From contig CANFFZ010000004.1 in the NCBI GenBank assembly GCA_947446155.1, positions 1 to 42,567 of the forward strand: a DNA stretch of 42,567 nt, given 5' to 3'. This DNA is from Chloroflexota bacterium (GTDB taxonomy: Bacteria > Chloroflexota > Dehalococcoidia > UBA2979). Shown one piece after another: positions 16,515-25,245 of the stretch. Below the pieces are notes generated by a model. The model saw only the letters and a list, made by a program, of their open reading frames with translations. It was not told where the DNA came from and did not search any database. Within the stretch, counting starts at the first letter, position 1, and each line of letters opens with the position of its first letter. The translations under genes were made by a program, and so were the position numbers.

Positions 16515-17815
16515 CTACAGGACGGCGCGACCGTCGGCGTGGGTGCCTCGCGTGACCGTGGCGCGCAATTCCACGCAGAAGCACGCCCCGGGCTCGGACT
16601 TCTCCACCACCCAGACGCGCCCTCATCTGGTGCAGCAACCGGCGGGCCACCGCAAGGCCGAGGCCAGAGCCCGGCATGTCGCTGGCGGCAGCTTCCGGCA
16701 CACGGAAGTAAGCCTCAAAGATGTGCTTGCGGAACTCTGAAGGGACGCCGACACCCTAGTCGTCCACCTCGAAGACCACACGGTCGTGCCCGGAGGCACG
16801 CGTGCTGAGGGTGATCGTGGTGCCGTCCGGGGCGTGGCAGTTGGCATTGGCGAGGAGGTTGAGTACCACCTGCTCCAGCAGCTGTTTGTCCGCCAGGACA
16901 TGCGGCGTATCCGCGGGCAGGGTCCAGCGCGAGTTCCTGTCTACGCAGCAGGAACGCCGGCCGCATCAGCCCCACCGACCGTTCCACCAGCTCCAACAGG
17001 TCCACGCCTGCCGGATGCATGGGGTACTCGAGCGTCCCCGACCGCCCGAGGTTGATGGAGTCAGTCACCAGCATCCGAAGGCAGTCGACGCCGCCACGAA
17101 GGGAGCCGACGAGTTGCATCGCGGTGTCGTCTGCGGCGTTCGTACGGTCCATCTCCAGCAGTTCGGCGAACGCCTGGATCGAAGTCAACGGCGTCCAGAT
17201 CTCGTGCGAGATCGCAGCTAGGAACTCACGACGCCTCGCGTCCTGGTCGACGAGGTCACGCTCCCGCGCGTAGGCGGCCTCGTACAACGCGGCGTGGTCG
17301 AGCGCCGCGGCGACCTGCCGGGCCACCGATCGCAGTACGCGCCGGTCGCGGAGGGGCCCTGCCTTCGGAGCGACGAGCAGCAGGATGCCGATCGGTTCGT
17401 GGCCAGAGGTGAGCGGTAGCCTGGCGATCCAGCCCCCACGCTTCAGCCCGGAGACGGGTGCCAGCCAACCTTCGCTCGCGTCCTCACGTTGCAACGGCCC
17501 GCCTTCGGCGAGGCGGATCGGCGGCGCCGTCGCCAGCCACCTCGCCGGATAGCCCGTGGCCGCGACCACCTCCAGAGGCGCGTCGATCTCCTCGCGAGTG
17601 ATCGCCAGTGCGGCAGCCACGACGAGTGCCTCACCCGCGAGCGTCTCGAGGGCGGCGTTCGCGGTCTCGCGGATGTTGCGTGGCGTCTCCAGCACGTCGA
17701 GCATCAGCGTCTCGACGGCCTGCCGCACCCGCTCGTCCGTGATACTGGTGATGTACCAGGCGATGGCGGCCAGCCCGAGAATCGCGACCCCAGCATCGAT
17801 GCCCTCAACGCGCGC
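16515..17815 (-). pseudogene. Sensor histidine kinase, decayed
   Basis: In order, one hydrophobic segment (GVAILGLAAIAWYIT), a GAF-like domain (about 110-230 of the open frame), the phosphoacceptor H box (ISHEIWTPLTSIQAFAEL), then an ATPase domain reachable only by changing frame. Near 16935 the frame shifts to VLADKQLLEQVVLNLLANA (N box). A TAG interrupts DD-stop-GVGVP in the G1 box at about 16755-16760. GSGLGLAVARRLL (G2 box) follows, and another shift near 16615 gives EPGACFCVELR and a stop at 16515. Three lesions in the catalytic domain make a functional kinase very unlikely. The N-terminal end is cut by the adjoining DinB-fold remnant. Confidence 0.75.
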
Positions 17816-18029
17816 GACCACGACGACGCCCTCGGCATCACCATCGAGGCCACCCGCGCTACCTTCGTAGGATGCCCACGCGGGCATCGAGGTGCTGGTG
17901 CGGCGGCTGAGCCTCAGCGACCTCAACGACGAATACCGCTACCCCTGGCTCGGCTTCCCCGCCGCCAACACCATCGCGGGGAACTCCTTCGGCCACTACC
18001 GCGAGCACGCGGAGTGGCTCGGCGGCTAG
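17789..18029 (+). pseudogene. DinB-fold (ClbS/DfsB-like) gene remnant
   Basis: Two segments in different frames join into the C-terminal half of a four-helix DinB-superfamily protein. SIDALNARDHDDALG and ITIEATRATFV lie before 17868. DAHAGIEVLVRRLSLSDLNDEYRYPWLGF, then SFGHYREHAEWL, run from 17871 to the TAG at 18027. The GHYREH motif is typical. A stop (TAG, 17868) and a one-base shift separate the parts, and no 5' half is present. It directly abuts the truncated N-terminus of the histidine kinase pseudogene, so one rearrangement may have cut both. Confidence 0.55.
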
Positions 18030-18050
18030 CGAGGCCGCTAACCTCCGTCC

Positions 18051-18467
18051 ATGGGCACCTTCTCGATCCAGGCCGACCGAGGCGAACGCTGGGCACCTCA
18101 GACGTTGGCGCTCTGCTTCGTCGTGAACCTCGCCGGCCTCTGGGTCGCCTCAAAAGTCGTGCCGGGTGTGCATGTCGACGACGTGCCCTCGCTGCTGGCG
18201 GGGACGGCGATCTTCGCGATCGTGAACATGCTGCTGAGGCCGCTCGCGAACATGGTGTCGTGCTGTCTGATCGTGTTCACGTTCGGGTTCTTCGTGCTGA
18301 TCATCAACGCGCTGCTGCTCGGGCTGACGGCGTGGACCGCGGGACGCCTCGACCTCGCGTTTCGCGTGGACGGCTTCTGGGCGGCCTTCTTCGGCGCCCT
18401 CGTGATCTCGACGGTGTCGATGGTAGCGTCGCTGCTGATCCGCCCGCCGAGGGTGCAGCGCTCCTAG
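18051..18467 (+). CDS. Phage-holin-family (PF04020-like) membrane protein
   Basis: 138 aa with four predicted membrane spans: TLALCFVVNLAGLWVASKVV, then LLAGTAIFAIVNMLLRPL, LIVFTFGFFVLIINALLLG and FWAAFFGALVISTVSMVASLLI. The LRPL motif after the second span and the xxLIINAL third span match the small 'phage holin family' membrane proteins common in free-living bacteria. Their function is not established, and the name does not imply a prophage. TAACCT ends 6 bases before the ATG, suggesting a leaderless transcript. Confidence 0.75.
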   Translation: MGTFSIQADRGERWAPQTLALCFVVNLAGLWVASKVVPGVHVDDVPSLLAGTAIFAIVNMLLRPLANMVSCCLIVFTFGFFVLIINALLLGLTAWTAGRLDLAFRVDGFWAAFFGALVISTVSMVASLLIRPPRVQRS

Positions 18468-18469
18468 CG

Positions 18470-21310
18470 CTACTGCGGCATCACTCCGCGCAACGGGCCG
18501 ATCGGGTCGCGCCCCTTGCGCTGCGCCCTCGGTCCTCGCCCCGCCCGCGAGGGCGTCCCCGGCCGCTCGATGCGCACGGCGCACGCCTTGAACTCCGGGA
18601 TGCCCGAGAGCAGGTCGAGCGCGTCGTTGGTGAGGAAGTTCGCGGCGACGCCCTGCAGCTGTACGAACGGCACGAACAACTCACCCCGCCGCATCGAGTC
18701 CACCACATGCACCTGCGCGATGATCTCGCCACGCCGCGATGCCAGTTGGACCTCCTCGCCGTCGACAAAGCCGAGAGCGGTGGCATCGGCGGGGTGGATA
18801 TCCATCGTGACCGCGGGGACGCGTTCGAGCAGGCCGGGGACGCGGCGGGTGATCACCCCGGTGTGCCAGTGGTAGAGCGAACGTCCCGTGATCAGCGTGA
18901 ACGGGAAGCGCTTCGATGGGAGCTCTGCCGACGGTGGGCCCTGTTCGACGGCCATGAACTTGCCTCGACCGCGCGGGAACTCCGTCTCGAACAGCCGAGG
19001 CGTCCCCGGGTGTGTCGCGTCCGGCACCGGCCACTGCAGCCCGCCCTCGCGCTCCAACCGCTCGTGCGAGAGGCCCGCGATGATCGGCATCAGTGCCGTC
19101 ATCTCCTCGAAGACGTCAGTCGAGGACGTCCAACCGAAGCCGGCGTTCGGACGTTCCAACAGCCGCAGCACACGCCACGCGATCTCGGCGGTGATCTCCC
19201 AGTCCTGCCGCGCCTCGCCTGGCGCGGGGACGATCGGCCGCACGAGCTGGACACGGCGCTCGGAGTTGGTGAACGTCCCGTACTTCTCCGCGAACGCCGC
19301 GCTCGGCAGTACCACGTCAGCCACCTCGGCCGTCTCGTGCATGAAAATGTCCTGCACCACGAGAAAGTCGAGGTGTTCGAACGCCTCGCGCGCGTGCGCC
19401 AGGTAGGGGTCGGAGATCAGCGGGTTCTCGCCCACCACATACATCGAGCGGAGGCGACCCTCCAGCATCTCCTCGAGCATGTGCGTGGACTGCAGCCCCG
19501 GCGTGCGCGGGAACTCACTACCCCAGGCCAGCGCGTACTTCTCGTGCGCGGGGCCATCAAGCGGTTCGTAGCCGGGGAGCGTGTTCGGCAGGCAGCCGGA
19601 GTCGGAGCAGCCCTGCACGTTGTTCTGGCCTCGCAGCGGTGAGATGCCGTTGCCCGGCCTGCCCACCTGCCCGGTCAGTAGCGCGAGGTTGATCAGTGCG
19701 CGCGCGTTGTCGGAGCCGTTGGTGTGCTGCGTGACACCCATCCCCCAGATCAGGCACGACCCACGCTCGTTCCCTTCGGCGTCCGGTCGAGGGCGCGCGT
19801 ACAGCCGCGCGGCGCGGCGGATGTCGTCCGCCGCGACACCCGTAATCACCTCAGCGATCTCCGGCGTGACCTGGCTTGCCACGCGACGCCAGGCGTCGAA
19901 GCCTTCAGTCCGCGCCTCCACGAAGTCCGGCGCCCACAACTGCTCTTCGAGGATCACCTGCGCCATCGCGTTGAACAGCGCGACGTCCGTGCCAGGGCGG
20001 GGTTGCAGATGCACCTCTGCCACGTCGCACAGGTCGATGCGGATCGGGTTCACCACGATCAGCGTCGCCCCGCGGTCCTCGACGGCGCGCCGCAGCCTCG
20101 ATGCCACTACCGGGTGGTTCTGCGCCGTGTCGCTGCCCACGACCAGTAGCGTCCCGGCGATGTCGTAGTCCGAGTAGGAATTCGAGGTCGCGCCGGAGCC
20201 AACCTGCTCCTGCAACGCCACCACCGAGGGCGCGTGACAGAGCCGCGAGCAGTGGTCGATGTTGTTCGTGCCCATAACGGCGCGCGTGAACTTCTGCACC
20301 GCGTACCCGTCCTCGTTCGAGGCCTTCGCGGAAGCGATCGCCGCGAACGATCCGAGACTCGCCGCGAACTTCCGCGCCACGAGGTCGAGCGCGTCGTCCC
20401 ACGTCGCGGGCTGGAGGTGGCCGTCGCGGCGCACCAGCGGCTGCGTCAGGCGGTCGGGCGCGTGGACGAACTCGAGGCCGAAGCGCCCCTTCACGCACGT
20501 CATCCCCTGCGACGAGCCGTTCTCCGGCACCCCGTCCACCCACACGATCCGCCCGTCGCGCTCGTGTACGCGCAGCCCGCAGCCGACTCCGCAGTACGGG
20601 CAGGTCGTCTCGGTAACGGTCGTCTCGGGCGCCCTCGTCGAGACGCGCGCGGGGACGCCCTGCTTCGGCAGGATCGCGCCCGTCGGGCACTGCGATACGC
20701 ACTGCCCGCAGGAGGTACACGTCGAGTCCTCCCATGCCCCATCGAACGCCACGCCGATGTGCGCCGTGTCACCTCGTCCGTTGATCCCGATCGCACCGAT
20801 GTGCTGCGTGTGCTGACAGGCGTCAACACACCGCCCGCAGAGAATGCAGTCCGCCATGTTCAGCGTGAAGAAGATGTTGCTCTCGTCGAGCGGTGCGCGC
20901 GGCGCTGGTGCGTACGTCGAAACATCGAGGCCGTGCGCAACGGCGTACCTCGCTGCCTGCCCGCGCCCCCGCCCATCATCGGACATCCCGATCGTCAGAT
21001 CGAGGACGCCGCGCCGCACGCGCTCGGCACGCTCGCTCGTCGTCCGGATCGACTGCCCCTCGGCAACCGGTGTGTGGCACGCGGCGGCGAGCCGCCCCTG
21101 CCCCTCCACCTCGACGAGGCACGTCCGGCACGCGCCCAGCGGCCCGCGCGCCTCCGGCTTGCACAGGCTCGGTAGCGCCACCGAGGCCGCCTGCACCGCC
21201 TCCAGCAGCATCGCCACGCGCGCCACGCGCACCTCGACCCCATCAACGCGCAGCGTGACCGTCGGCACCATTACCGGCAGCAGTCCACCCGGTGTGAAGA
21301 TCGAGGTCAT
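18470..21310 (-). CDS. fdhA: Formate dehydrogenase, molybdopterin catalytic subunit (NAD-dependent type)
   Basis: 946 aa. It oxidises formate to CO2 and passes electrons to NAD through the diaphorase subunits. The N-terminal [2Fe-2S] domain has cysteines about 50, 61, 64 and 78. Two ferredoxin-type clusters follow (CILCGRCVDAC about 155-165, CTSCGQCVSQCPTG about 198-211), then the Mo-domain [4Fe-4S] motif CPYCGVGC (about 237). The catalytic residue is Cys358 in SRLCHAPS, so this is the cysteine and not the selenocysteine form. The C-terminal molydopterin-dinucleotide domain contains GRSLYHWHTG. The ATG overlaps the preceding gene's stop by 4 bases (ATGA), so translation is coupled. Chain length and N-terminal clusters match FdsA-like soluble enzymes. 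Confidence 0.93.
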   Translation of the reverse strand: MTSIFTPGGLLPVMVPTVTLRVDGVEVRVARVAMLLEAVQAASVALPSLCKPEARGPLGACRTCLVEVEGQGRLAAACHTPVAEGQSIRTTSERAERVRRGVLDLTIGMSDDGRGRGQAARYAVAHGLDVSTYAPAPRAPLDESNIFFTLNMADCILCGRCVDACQHTQHIGAIGINGRGDTAHIGVAFDGAWEDSTCTSCGQCVSQCPTGAILPKQGVPARVSTRAPETTVTETTCPYCGVGCGLRVHERDGRIVWVDGVPENGSSQGMTCVKGRFGLEFVHAPDRLTQPLVRRDGHLQPATWDDALDLVARKFAASLGSFAAIASAKASNEDGYAVQKFTRAVMGTNNIDHCSRLCHAPSVVALQEQVGSGATSNSYSDYDIAGTLLVVGSDTAQNHPVVASRLRRAVEDRGATLIVVNPIRIDLCDVAEVHLQPRPGTDVALFNAMAQVILEEQLWAPDFVEARTEGFDAWRRVASQVTPEIAEVITGVAADDIRRAARLYARPRPDAEGNERGSCLIWGMGVTQHTNGSDNARALINLALLTGQVGRPGNGISPLRGQNNVQGCSDSGCLPNTLPGYEPLDGPAHEKYALAWGSEFPRTPGLQSTHMLEEMLEGRLRSMYVVGENPLISDPYLAHAREAFEHLDFLVVQDIFMHETAEVADVVLPSAAFAEKYGTFTNSERRVQLVRPIVPAPGEARQDWEITAEIAWRVLRLLERPNAGFGWTSSTDVFEEMTALMPIIAGLSHERLEREGGLQWPVPDATHPGTPRLFETEFPRGRGKFMAVEQGPPSAELPSKRFPFTLITGRSLYHWHTGVITRRVPGLLERVPAVTMDIHPADATALGFVDGEEVQLASRRGEIIAQVHVVDSMRRGELFVPFVQLQGVAANFLTNDALDLLSGIPEFKACAVRIERPGTPSRAGRGPRAQRKGRDPIGPLRGVMPQ

Positions 21311-21759
21311 CGCGGCACCCCAGCGTTCGTCGCGACGTGGGCGCGATAGAGGTCGCGCGTCAGTTCCGCGTGCGCGAGGTGCTCCGCGGCGTGGCGTGTC
21401 ACCACCATCAGCACATCGAAGCGTGTGACCGTGCCACGACGCGGGTGCGGGACACCCTCGAACAACCGCGCGTCATCGAGGGCAGGCAGCGCAGTCTCGA
21501 ATGCGGCGGGGTCAGCCTCCGGCGTGTCGAAGTCAGCCTGGCGGTCATACGTGACATCGAGGCCAGCCACGGTGCCGCGGAGGTTGTCTTTCGCATTCGA
21601 GACCATGTGGTTGACGATGCGCAGCAACGAGTTGGCGTCCGGCACATCGGGACGCCACGCGCGACCGGCGTCGTCGAGTTCGTCGCATGCGACGGCAAGC
21701 AAGCGCTCGATGCGGCGCGCTGTATACGGCCACATGAGGGCGGCGACCGTCGCGGTCAT
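21307..21759 (-). CDS. DinB-fold protein embedded in the formate dehydrogenase operon
   Basis: 150 aa. A four-helix DinB/YfiT-like bundle: MTATVAALMWPYTARRIERL (helix 1), LLRIVNHMVSNAKDNLRG (helix 2, possible metal His), and FDVLMVVTRHAAEHLAHAEL (helix with H-A-A-E-H). This gives the three His positions of metal-dependent DinB proteins. Both ends overlap neighbours by four bases: its ATGA start lies on the fdhB stop, and its own stop lies on the fdhA start. The start at 21759 is set by this coupling and by the family. In known Fds operons this slot is not occupied by a DinB protein. It could be an assembly or maturation factor, or a thiol-dependent enzyme; both are guesses. Confidence 0.75.
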   Translation of the reverse strand: MTATVAALMWPYTARRIERLLAVACDELDDAGRAWRPDVPDANSLLRIVNHMVSNAKDNLRGTVAGLDVTYDRQADFDTPEADPAAFETALPALDDARLFEGVPHPRRGTVTRFDVLMVVTRHAAEHLAHAELTRDLYRAHVATNAGVPR

Positions 21760-23234
21760 CGCGACGCCTCTCGCTCGAAGTCCTGCGGGAACAGCGCCAG
21801 CGCCGAGGCCACCGGCTTCCCGGCGAGGCCGCCCAACTGGCACAGGGAAGCCTCCGTCATCACCTCGATCAGCGCGTCGATGCGCTCGCGGTTCGCCGGG
21901 GCGTCCTCAAGCAACGCCACCAGTCGAGGCGTCCCCTCCCGGCAGGGCGTGCACTCCCCGCACGACTCGCGCGCGTTGTAGGCCGCGAGCGCACGCGTGA
22001 TGCGCGGAATGTCCGCGTCCAGCGGCAGCACCACGACGCCCCCCGCGCCGAGCCCGCGCATGTCGAGCGGCGCGTCGAACTCCTCGGGCAACACGAAACG
22101 GCCAGACGGCCCGCCGAGCAGTAGCGCACGCACGCGCTGCGGGTTCGCGCCCGCGGCAGCAAGGACGCCCGACCAGGCGGTGACACCGTCCACCGGCACC
22201 TCGTACAAGCCAGCACGAGGCACCGCACCTGACAGCGGGATCAACTTCGTCGGCGGAGGTGGGTCATCGAAGATGGTCGTGGCAACGCAGAGCGTCTCGG
22301 TGTTATTGATCACCGTCGGCCGCTCAAACAGCCCTCGGTCCGTCGCGAACGGCGGCTTCGTCCGCGGGACCGGCCGCTCGCCCTCGATGCTGTTGAGGAT
22401 CACCGACTCCTCGCCGCACACGTAGCCGCCGGCACCCGACCGCACCTCGATCTCGACCCCAGCACCACCGAGGGCGCTCCCATCCAGCAGTCCGGCATCG
22501 CGTGCCTGCTCGACGGCGAGGTCTACCGCACTTCGCGCGTTGCGTGCCTGGCCATTGATGTAAATGACCGCGCGAGCGATCCCCGCGGCATGCGCAGCGA
22601 TCAGCACACCCTCGATCAGCCGGTGCGGATCACCTTCGAGCAGGTGGCGGTCCTTGAACACCCCGGGCTCACCCTCCTCGGCGTTCACCACGAGCAGTCG
22701 AGGCCCCGCGTTCGCCGCCGCGAGCCGCCACTTCTGTGCCGTGACAAAGTGCGCGCCGCCGCGTCCGGACAGCCCCGCGCGCTGCACCGCCTCGATCACT
22801 TCCTCTGGCTTCCGCGTCACCGCGTGCGCGAGCGCGAGGTAGGCCCCCTGCGCCAGCGCGTCCGCGAGCGACCCGTCGAGGTGTCCCACGCGCGCCAGCA
22901 GCCCACGCGCACCGCTCCCCGCGTACGCGTCATCGCAGGTTCCCTCGAGGCACTCGAGCAGCGCACCGAGCGGCTCGCGTTCCAAACGTGCGAAGCGGTG
23001 GCGGTGGCCCGGCCGCACGACAGTGGCGGACGGCGCCGCCCAGCACGCGCCGTCGCACGCTGTCTCGACAGCCATCGAAGCCCGCTCGCCGAGCGAGCCG
23101 CGTAGGCGTCTCATGACGGCATCCACGTCTACCGCGTCGCCGCAGGTACCACCGTGTACGAGTACGCGTGTCGGCTCGGGTACCGGGAAGCGCGCGCGCA
23201 ACCGCGCAAGGGCGGGAGTGGCGACGAGGCTCAC
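21756..23234 (-). CDS. fdhB: Formate dehydrogenase NAD/FMN subunit (NuoF-like)
   Basis: 492 aa. It carries FMN and reduces NAD. An N-terminal thioredoxin-like stretch with remnant cysteines (CDGACW) precedes the NuoF core: FMN loop LSGRGGAHF, NAD-binding NAEEGEPGVFKDR with LLEGDPHRLIEGV, GGYVCGEESVILNSIEG, and the [4Fe-4S] motif SCGECTPCREG at about 415-425. The GTG start overlaps the NuoE-like gene's stop (GTGA). It is the middle component of the tripartite diaphorase, between the 24-kDa-like protein and the DinB-fold gene. Confidence 0.93.
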   Translation of the reverse strand: MSLVATPALARLRARFPVPEPTRVLVHGGTCGDAVDVDAVMRRLRGSLGERASMAVETACDGACWAAPSATVVRPGHRHRFARLEREPLGALLECLEGTCDDAYAGSGARGLLARVGHLDGSLADALAQGAYLALAHAVTRKPEEVIEAVQRAGLSGRGGAHFVTAQKWRLAAANAGPRLLVVNAEEGEPGVFKDRHLLEGDPHRLIEGVLIAAHAAGIARAVIYINGQARNARSAVDLAVEQARDAGLLDGSALGGAGVEIEVRSGAGGYVCGEESVILNSIEGERPVPRTKPPFATDRGLFERPTVINNTETLCVATTIFDDPPPPTKLIPLSGAVPRAGLYEVPVDGVTAWSGVLAAAGANPQRVRALLLGGPSGRFVLPEEFDAPLDMRGLGAGGVVVLPLDADIPRITRALAAYNARESCGECTPCREGTPRLVALLEDAPANRERIDALIEVMTEASLCQLGGLAGKPVASALALFPQDFEREASR

Positions 23235-23710
23235 GCGCGGATCTCGAGGTGCATGGCGATCCGCGCCCGCAACGTGTCCTCGGTGAGACGCCCGAGAAGC
23301 CGCTCACGGGGATCCACAACGACCGGAGCCAGCGCGCACAGGAACTGACAGTCGATGCGCACCGTGCATTCCGGCGACGACAGCAGGAGGTCCTCCGCCC
23401 CCGCGAGGTCACACGCGACGCCGGTACAAACATGCCACATCGCTGGGTCGGGCCGTTCGAGGCGTAGTTCGGAGTACGCCGTCGCCGTCGCGTAGACCTC
23501 GGAGACGGGGACGCGCACCCACGCGGCGACCCGCTGGATCGCCGGTCGCGGCAACCAGCCGAGAGCGTGCTGCACGTCGAGCAGGGCCGGCAGCAGCGCC
23601 GTCCGCTCGCGAGGATGGGCCTCGATGGCGCGTGCGGCCTCGGCGAGTCGCGCGGGGGCATCCGAGGCGGCAGCGTCGTAGGGGAAGCGCTCGGAGTCTG
23701 GACTGACCAT
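23231..23710 (-). CDS. Formate dehydrogenase [2Fe-2S] subunit (NuoE-like)
   Basis: 159 aa, normal for the 24-kDa/FdsG family. Helical N-terminus with ALLPALLDVQHALGWLP and then the thioredoxin-like cluster domain. The four cysteine ligands appear as CTGVAC (Cx4C) and CQFLCALAPVV (Cx3C). The ATG at 23710 is the family start; the frame upstream to 24025 is the MOSC gene in another frame. It is the first gene of the operon and passes electrons between FMN in NuoF-like and the catalytic subunit. Confidence 0.88.
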   Translation of the reverse strand: MVSPDSERFPYDAAASDAPARLAEAARAIEAHPRERTALLPALLDVQHALGWLPRPAIQRVAAWVRVPVSEVYATATAYSELRLERPDPAMWHVCTGVACDLAGAEDLLLSSPECTVRIDCQFLCALAPVVVDPRERLLGRLTEDTLRARIAMHLEIRA

Positions 23711-23787
23711 GCGCGGATTGTAGGCGCTGCGGCAGGCGTGCTTCCGAGGCTGGGGCATGCAATACGTGATGCCGAGGGCTACCTTGC

Positions 23788-24588
23788 CTACCCGACCTCG
23801 ACCGGATCGCCGAGGCGGATCGTGCCCTCCGTGACCGGCGTCAGCAGCACCGCGAACTGCGGCTCGGCCTGCCCGATCTCGCGCGTCAGTGTGGTCAGCA
23901 CCTCGCGATCGCGCACACCGTCTTCGGGGTTCGCCTGCGTCGCCAGGCAGCGCCCCACCGGGCGCTCCGCCTTGAACTCGACACCACAGATGCGCACCCG
24001 CCCCGACCAGCCGAGCTCCGCCCACGCCTCGACGCCCTCGATCGCCACGTTCGAACGGAACCGCCGCTCATCCAGCGCCGGATCGGCGAGCGCGATGCCG
24101 AGGGCTTCGAGGCTGGCGCGCCCGTGCGCCGTCACGAACCCGCCCGTGCGGTCCTGGTAACGCGGCGTCACCCCGTCGCCGATCAACTGCAGCGGCAGCC
24201 GGCCCGGCTTGTCGAGGTCGGCCGCGTCCGGCAGCGTCCGCACAAACGCCGCGACCGCCTCCGCGAAGCGTGCCCGCCCGGCGTCATCCAGTCCTACCTC
24301 GACCAGCGGCTGCCCGTCCCGCGACACCTCGAGGCGTCGTGTGGTGTCGTCATAGCGCAGCGTGAGGCGAGCCAAGTCGGGGGTGTTCATCAGGTTCACG
24401 AACTGCTGCTTCGGCCACCAGTCGTCGCTCTGCACCTGCGACATCGGCTCTCCCGCATCGCCAAAGCGCAGCCCGAACACACGGTCACCGGCGACACGAT
24501 CGTGCAGGATTGTCAGGACGTCGCAAGATTCGGGCGTGAAGCCTTTAACAGGGTGGCGGTACAGCGCGACAACGCGGGGCTGAGGCAT
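23788..24588 (-). CDS. MOSC-domain protein
   Basis: 266 aa. An N-terminal beta-barrel domain (VVALYRHPVKGFTPESC) is followed by a MOSC domain whose conserved cysteine lies in GRCLATQANPEDG and whose acidic and Arg residues lie in RFRSNVAIEG. MOSC domains bind the molybdenum-cofactor sulfur or transfer sulfur, as in MoCo sulfurases and YiiM/mARC-like reductases. It lies 78 bases upstream of the formate dehydrogenase operon on the same strand. A role in preparing or using molybdenum cofactor for that enzyme is plausible but unproven. GGAG precedes the ATG. Confidence 0.85.
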   Translation of the reverse strand: MPQPRVVALYRHPVKGFTPESCDVLTILHDRVAGDRVFGLRFGDAGEPMSQVQSDDWWPKQQFVNLMNTPDLARLTLRYDDTTRRLEVSRDGQPLVEVGLDDAGRARFAEAVAAFVRTLPDAADLDKPGRLPLQLIGDGVTPRYQDRTGGFVTAHGRASLEALGIALADPALDERRFRSNVAIEGVEAWAELGWSGRVRICGVEFKAERPVGRCLATQANPEDGVRDREVLTTLTREIGQAEPQFAVLLTPVTEGTIRLGDPVEVG

Positions 24589-24748
24589 GTGGCGACTCCT
24601 GTGGTGATTCTACCGGCCACCCCCAGACCGTTGCTCAGTCAGGACTCGGCTGCGCAAAATCCACTAGCAAAGAGAAGGGGCGCCGCATCAGTCCGCGTCA
24701 CAGCGGCAGGCCGGGCGCATCACCCTGCCCGCGCAGGTCACCTCGCTC

Positions 24749-25231
24749 GTGCGCGGCGGCGTCGCCCTCTGGTGGCGGGCCGACCACGCCGCCGCCTTCA
24801 CTCGCGACCGCGTCCTCCTCCACATCCCCACCGCCGGCGCGGCTCTCCAACTGCGCCACATCGTCGCCACCAACCGCGTCCGTCTCACCTCGCCTGCCGG
24901 CAACACTGTCGAAGTCAACGCGCCCACATTCGCCGCTGGCGACGATCTGCTGCTCACCACCGGCTGGACGCGCGACCATCTCAAAGTCGGCGTGGCCGCT
25001 GCTGGCAGCGACGTCACCACCGTCCGAGGCGCGCGGAGCGTCGGACGGTGGGTCGCGAGCGGACGCATGGACCTCGGCTCCACCGGCAGCGCAACGCCCT
25101 CGCTCGCCCTCCACACGGACGGCGCTCTCGGCCCCGCGTGGTTCTTCGACGGCCCTCCGGGGGTCGAGGTACTGCGCCTGCTCGCCCGCTCGTCGACGCT
25201 GCCTCGACTGGTCGTGGGGGACGGCCGGTGA
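24749..25231 (+). CDS. Orphan LamG/ConA-like fold fragment
   Basis: About 160 aa from a GTG. The pattern GGVALWWRADHAAAF, then LLHIPTAGAALQLRHIV, and FAAGDDLLLTTGWTRDHLKVGV matches the beta-sandwich of LamG-type concanavalin-like domains, where FxxGDWxxVAxTWD is usual. The frame is open back to a stop at 24665 without a good start or ribosome site and lacks a signal peptide, so this may be a cut-down remnant of a larger secreted protein. No sugar-binding or catalytic residues are evident. It sits between divergently and convergently placed genes with no operon partner. Confidence 0.35.
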   Translation: MRGGVALWWRADHAAAFTRDRVLLHIPTAGAALQLRHIVATNRVRLTSPAGNTVEVNAPTFAAGDDLLLTTGWTRDHLKVGVAAAGSDVTTVRGARSVGRWVASGRMDLGSTGSATPSLALHTDGALGPAWFFDGPPGVEVLRLLARSSTLPRLVVGDGR

Positions 25232-25245
25232 GCGCGGCTAAACGG

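Noticed and set aside
18051..18467. Prophage based on the holin-family protein
   Set aside because: Four-span proteins of this family are common outside phages, and no other phage gene is nearby.
17489..19642. Long open frame on the plus strand (717 codons)
   Set aside because: It is the shadow of fdhA and neighbouring genes in high-GC sequence; it has no family features, and its codon use follows the opposite strand.
20240..20242. Possible selenocysteine in the formate dehydrogenase
   Set aside because: The catalytic codon encodes Cys (RLCHAPS), not UGA.
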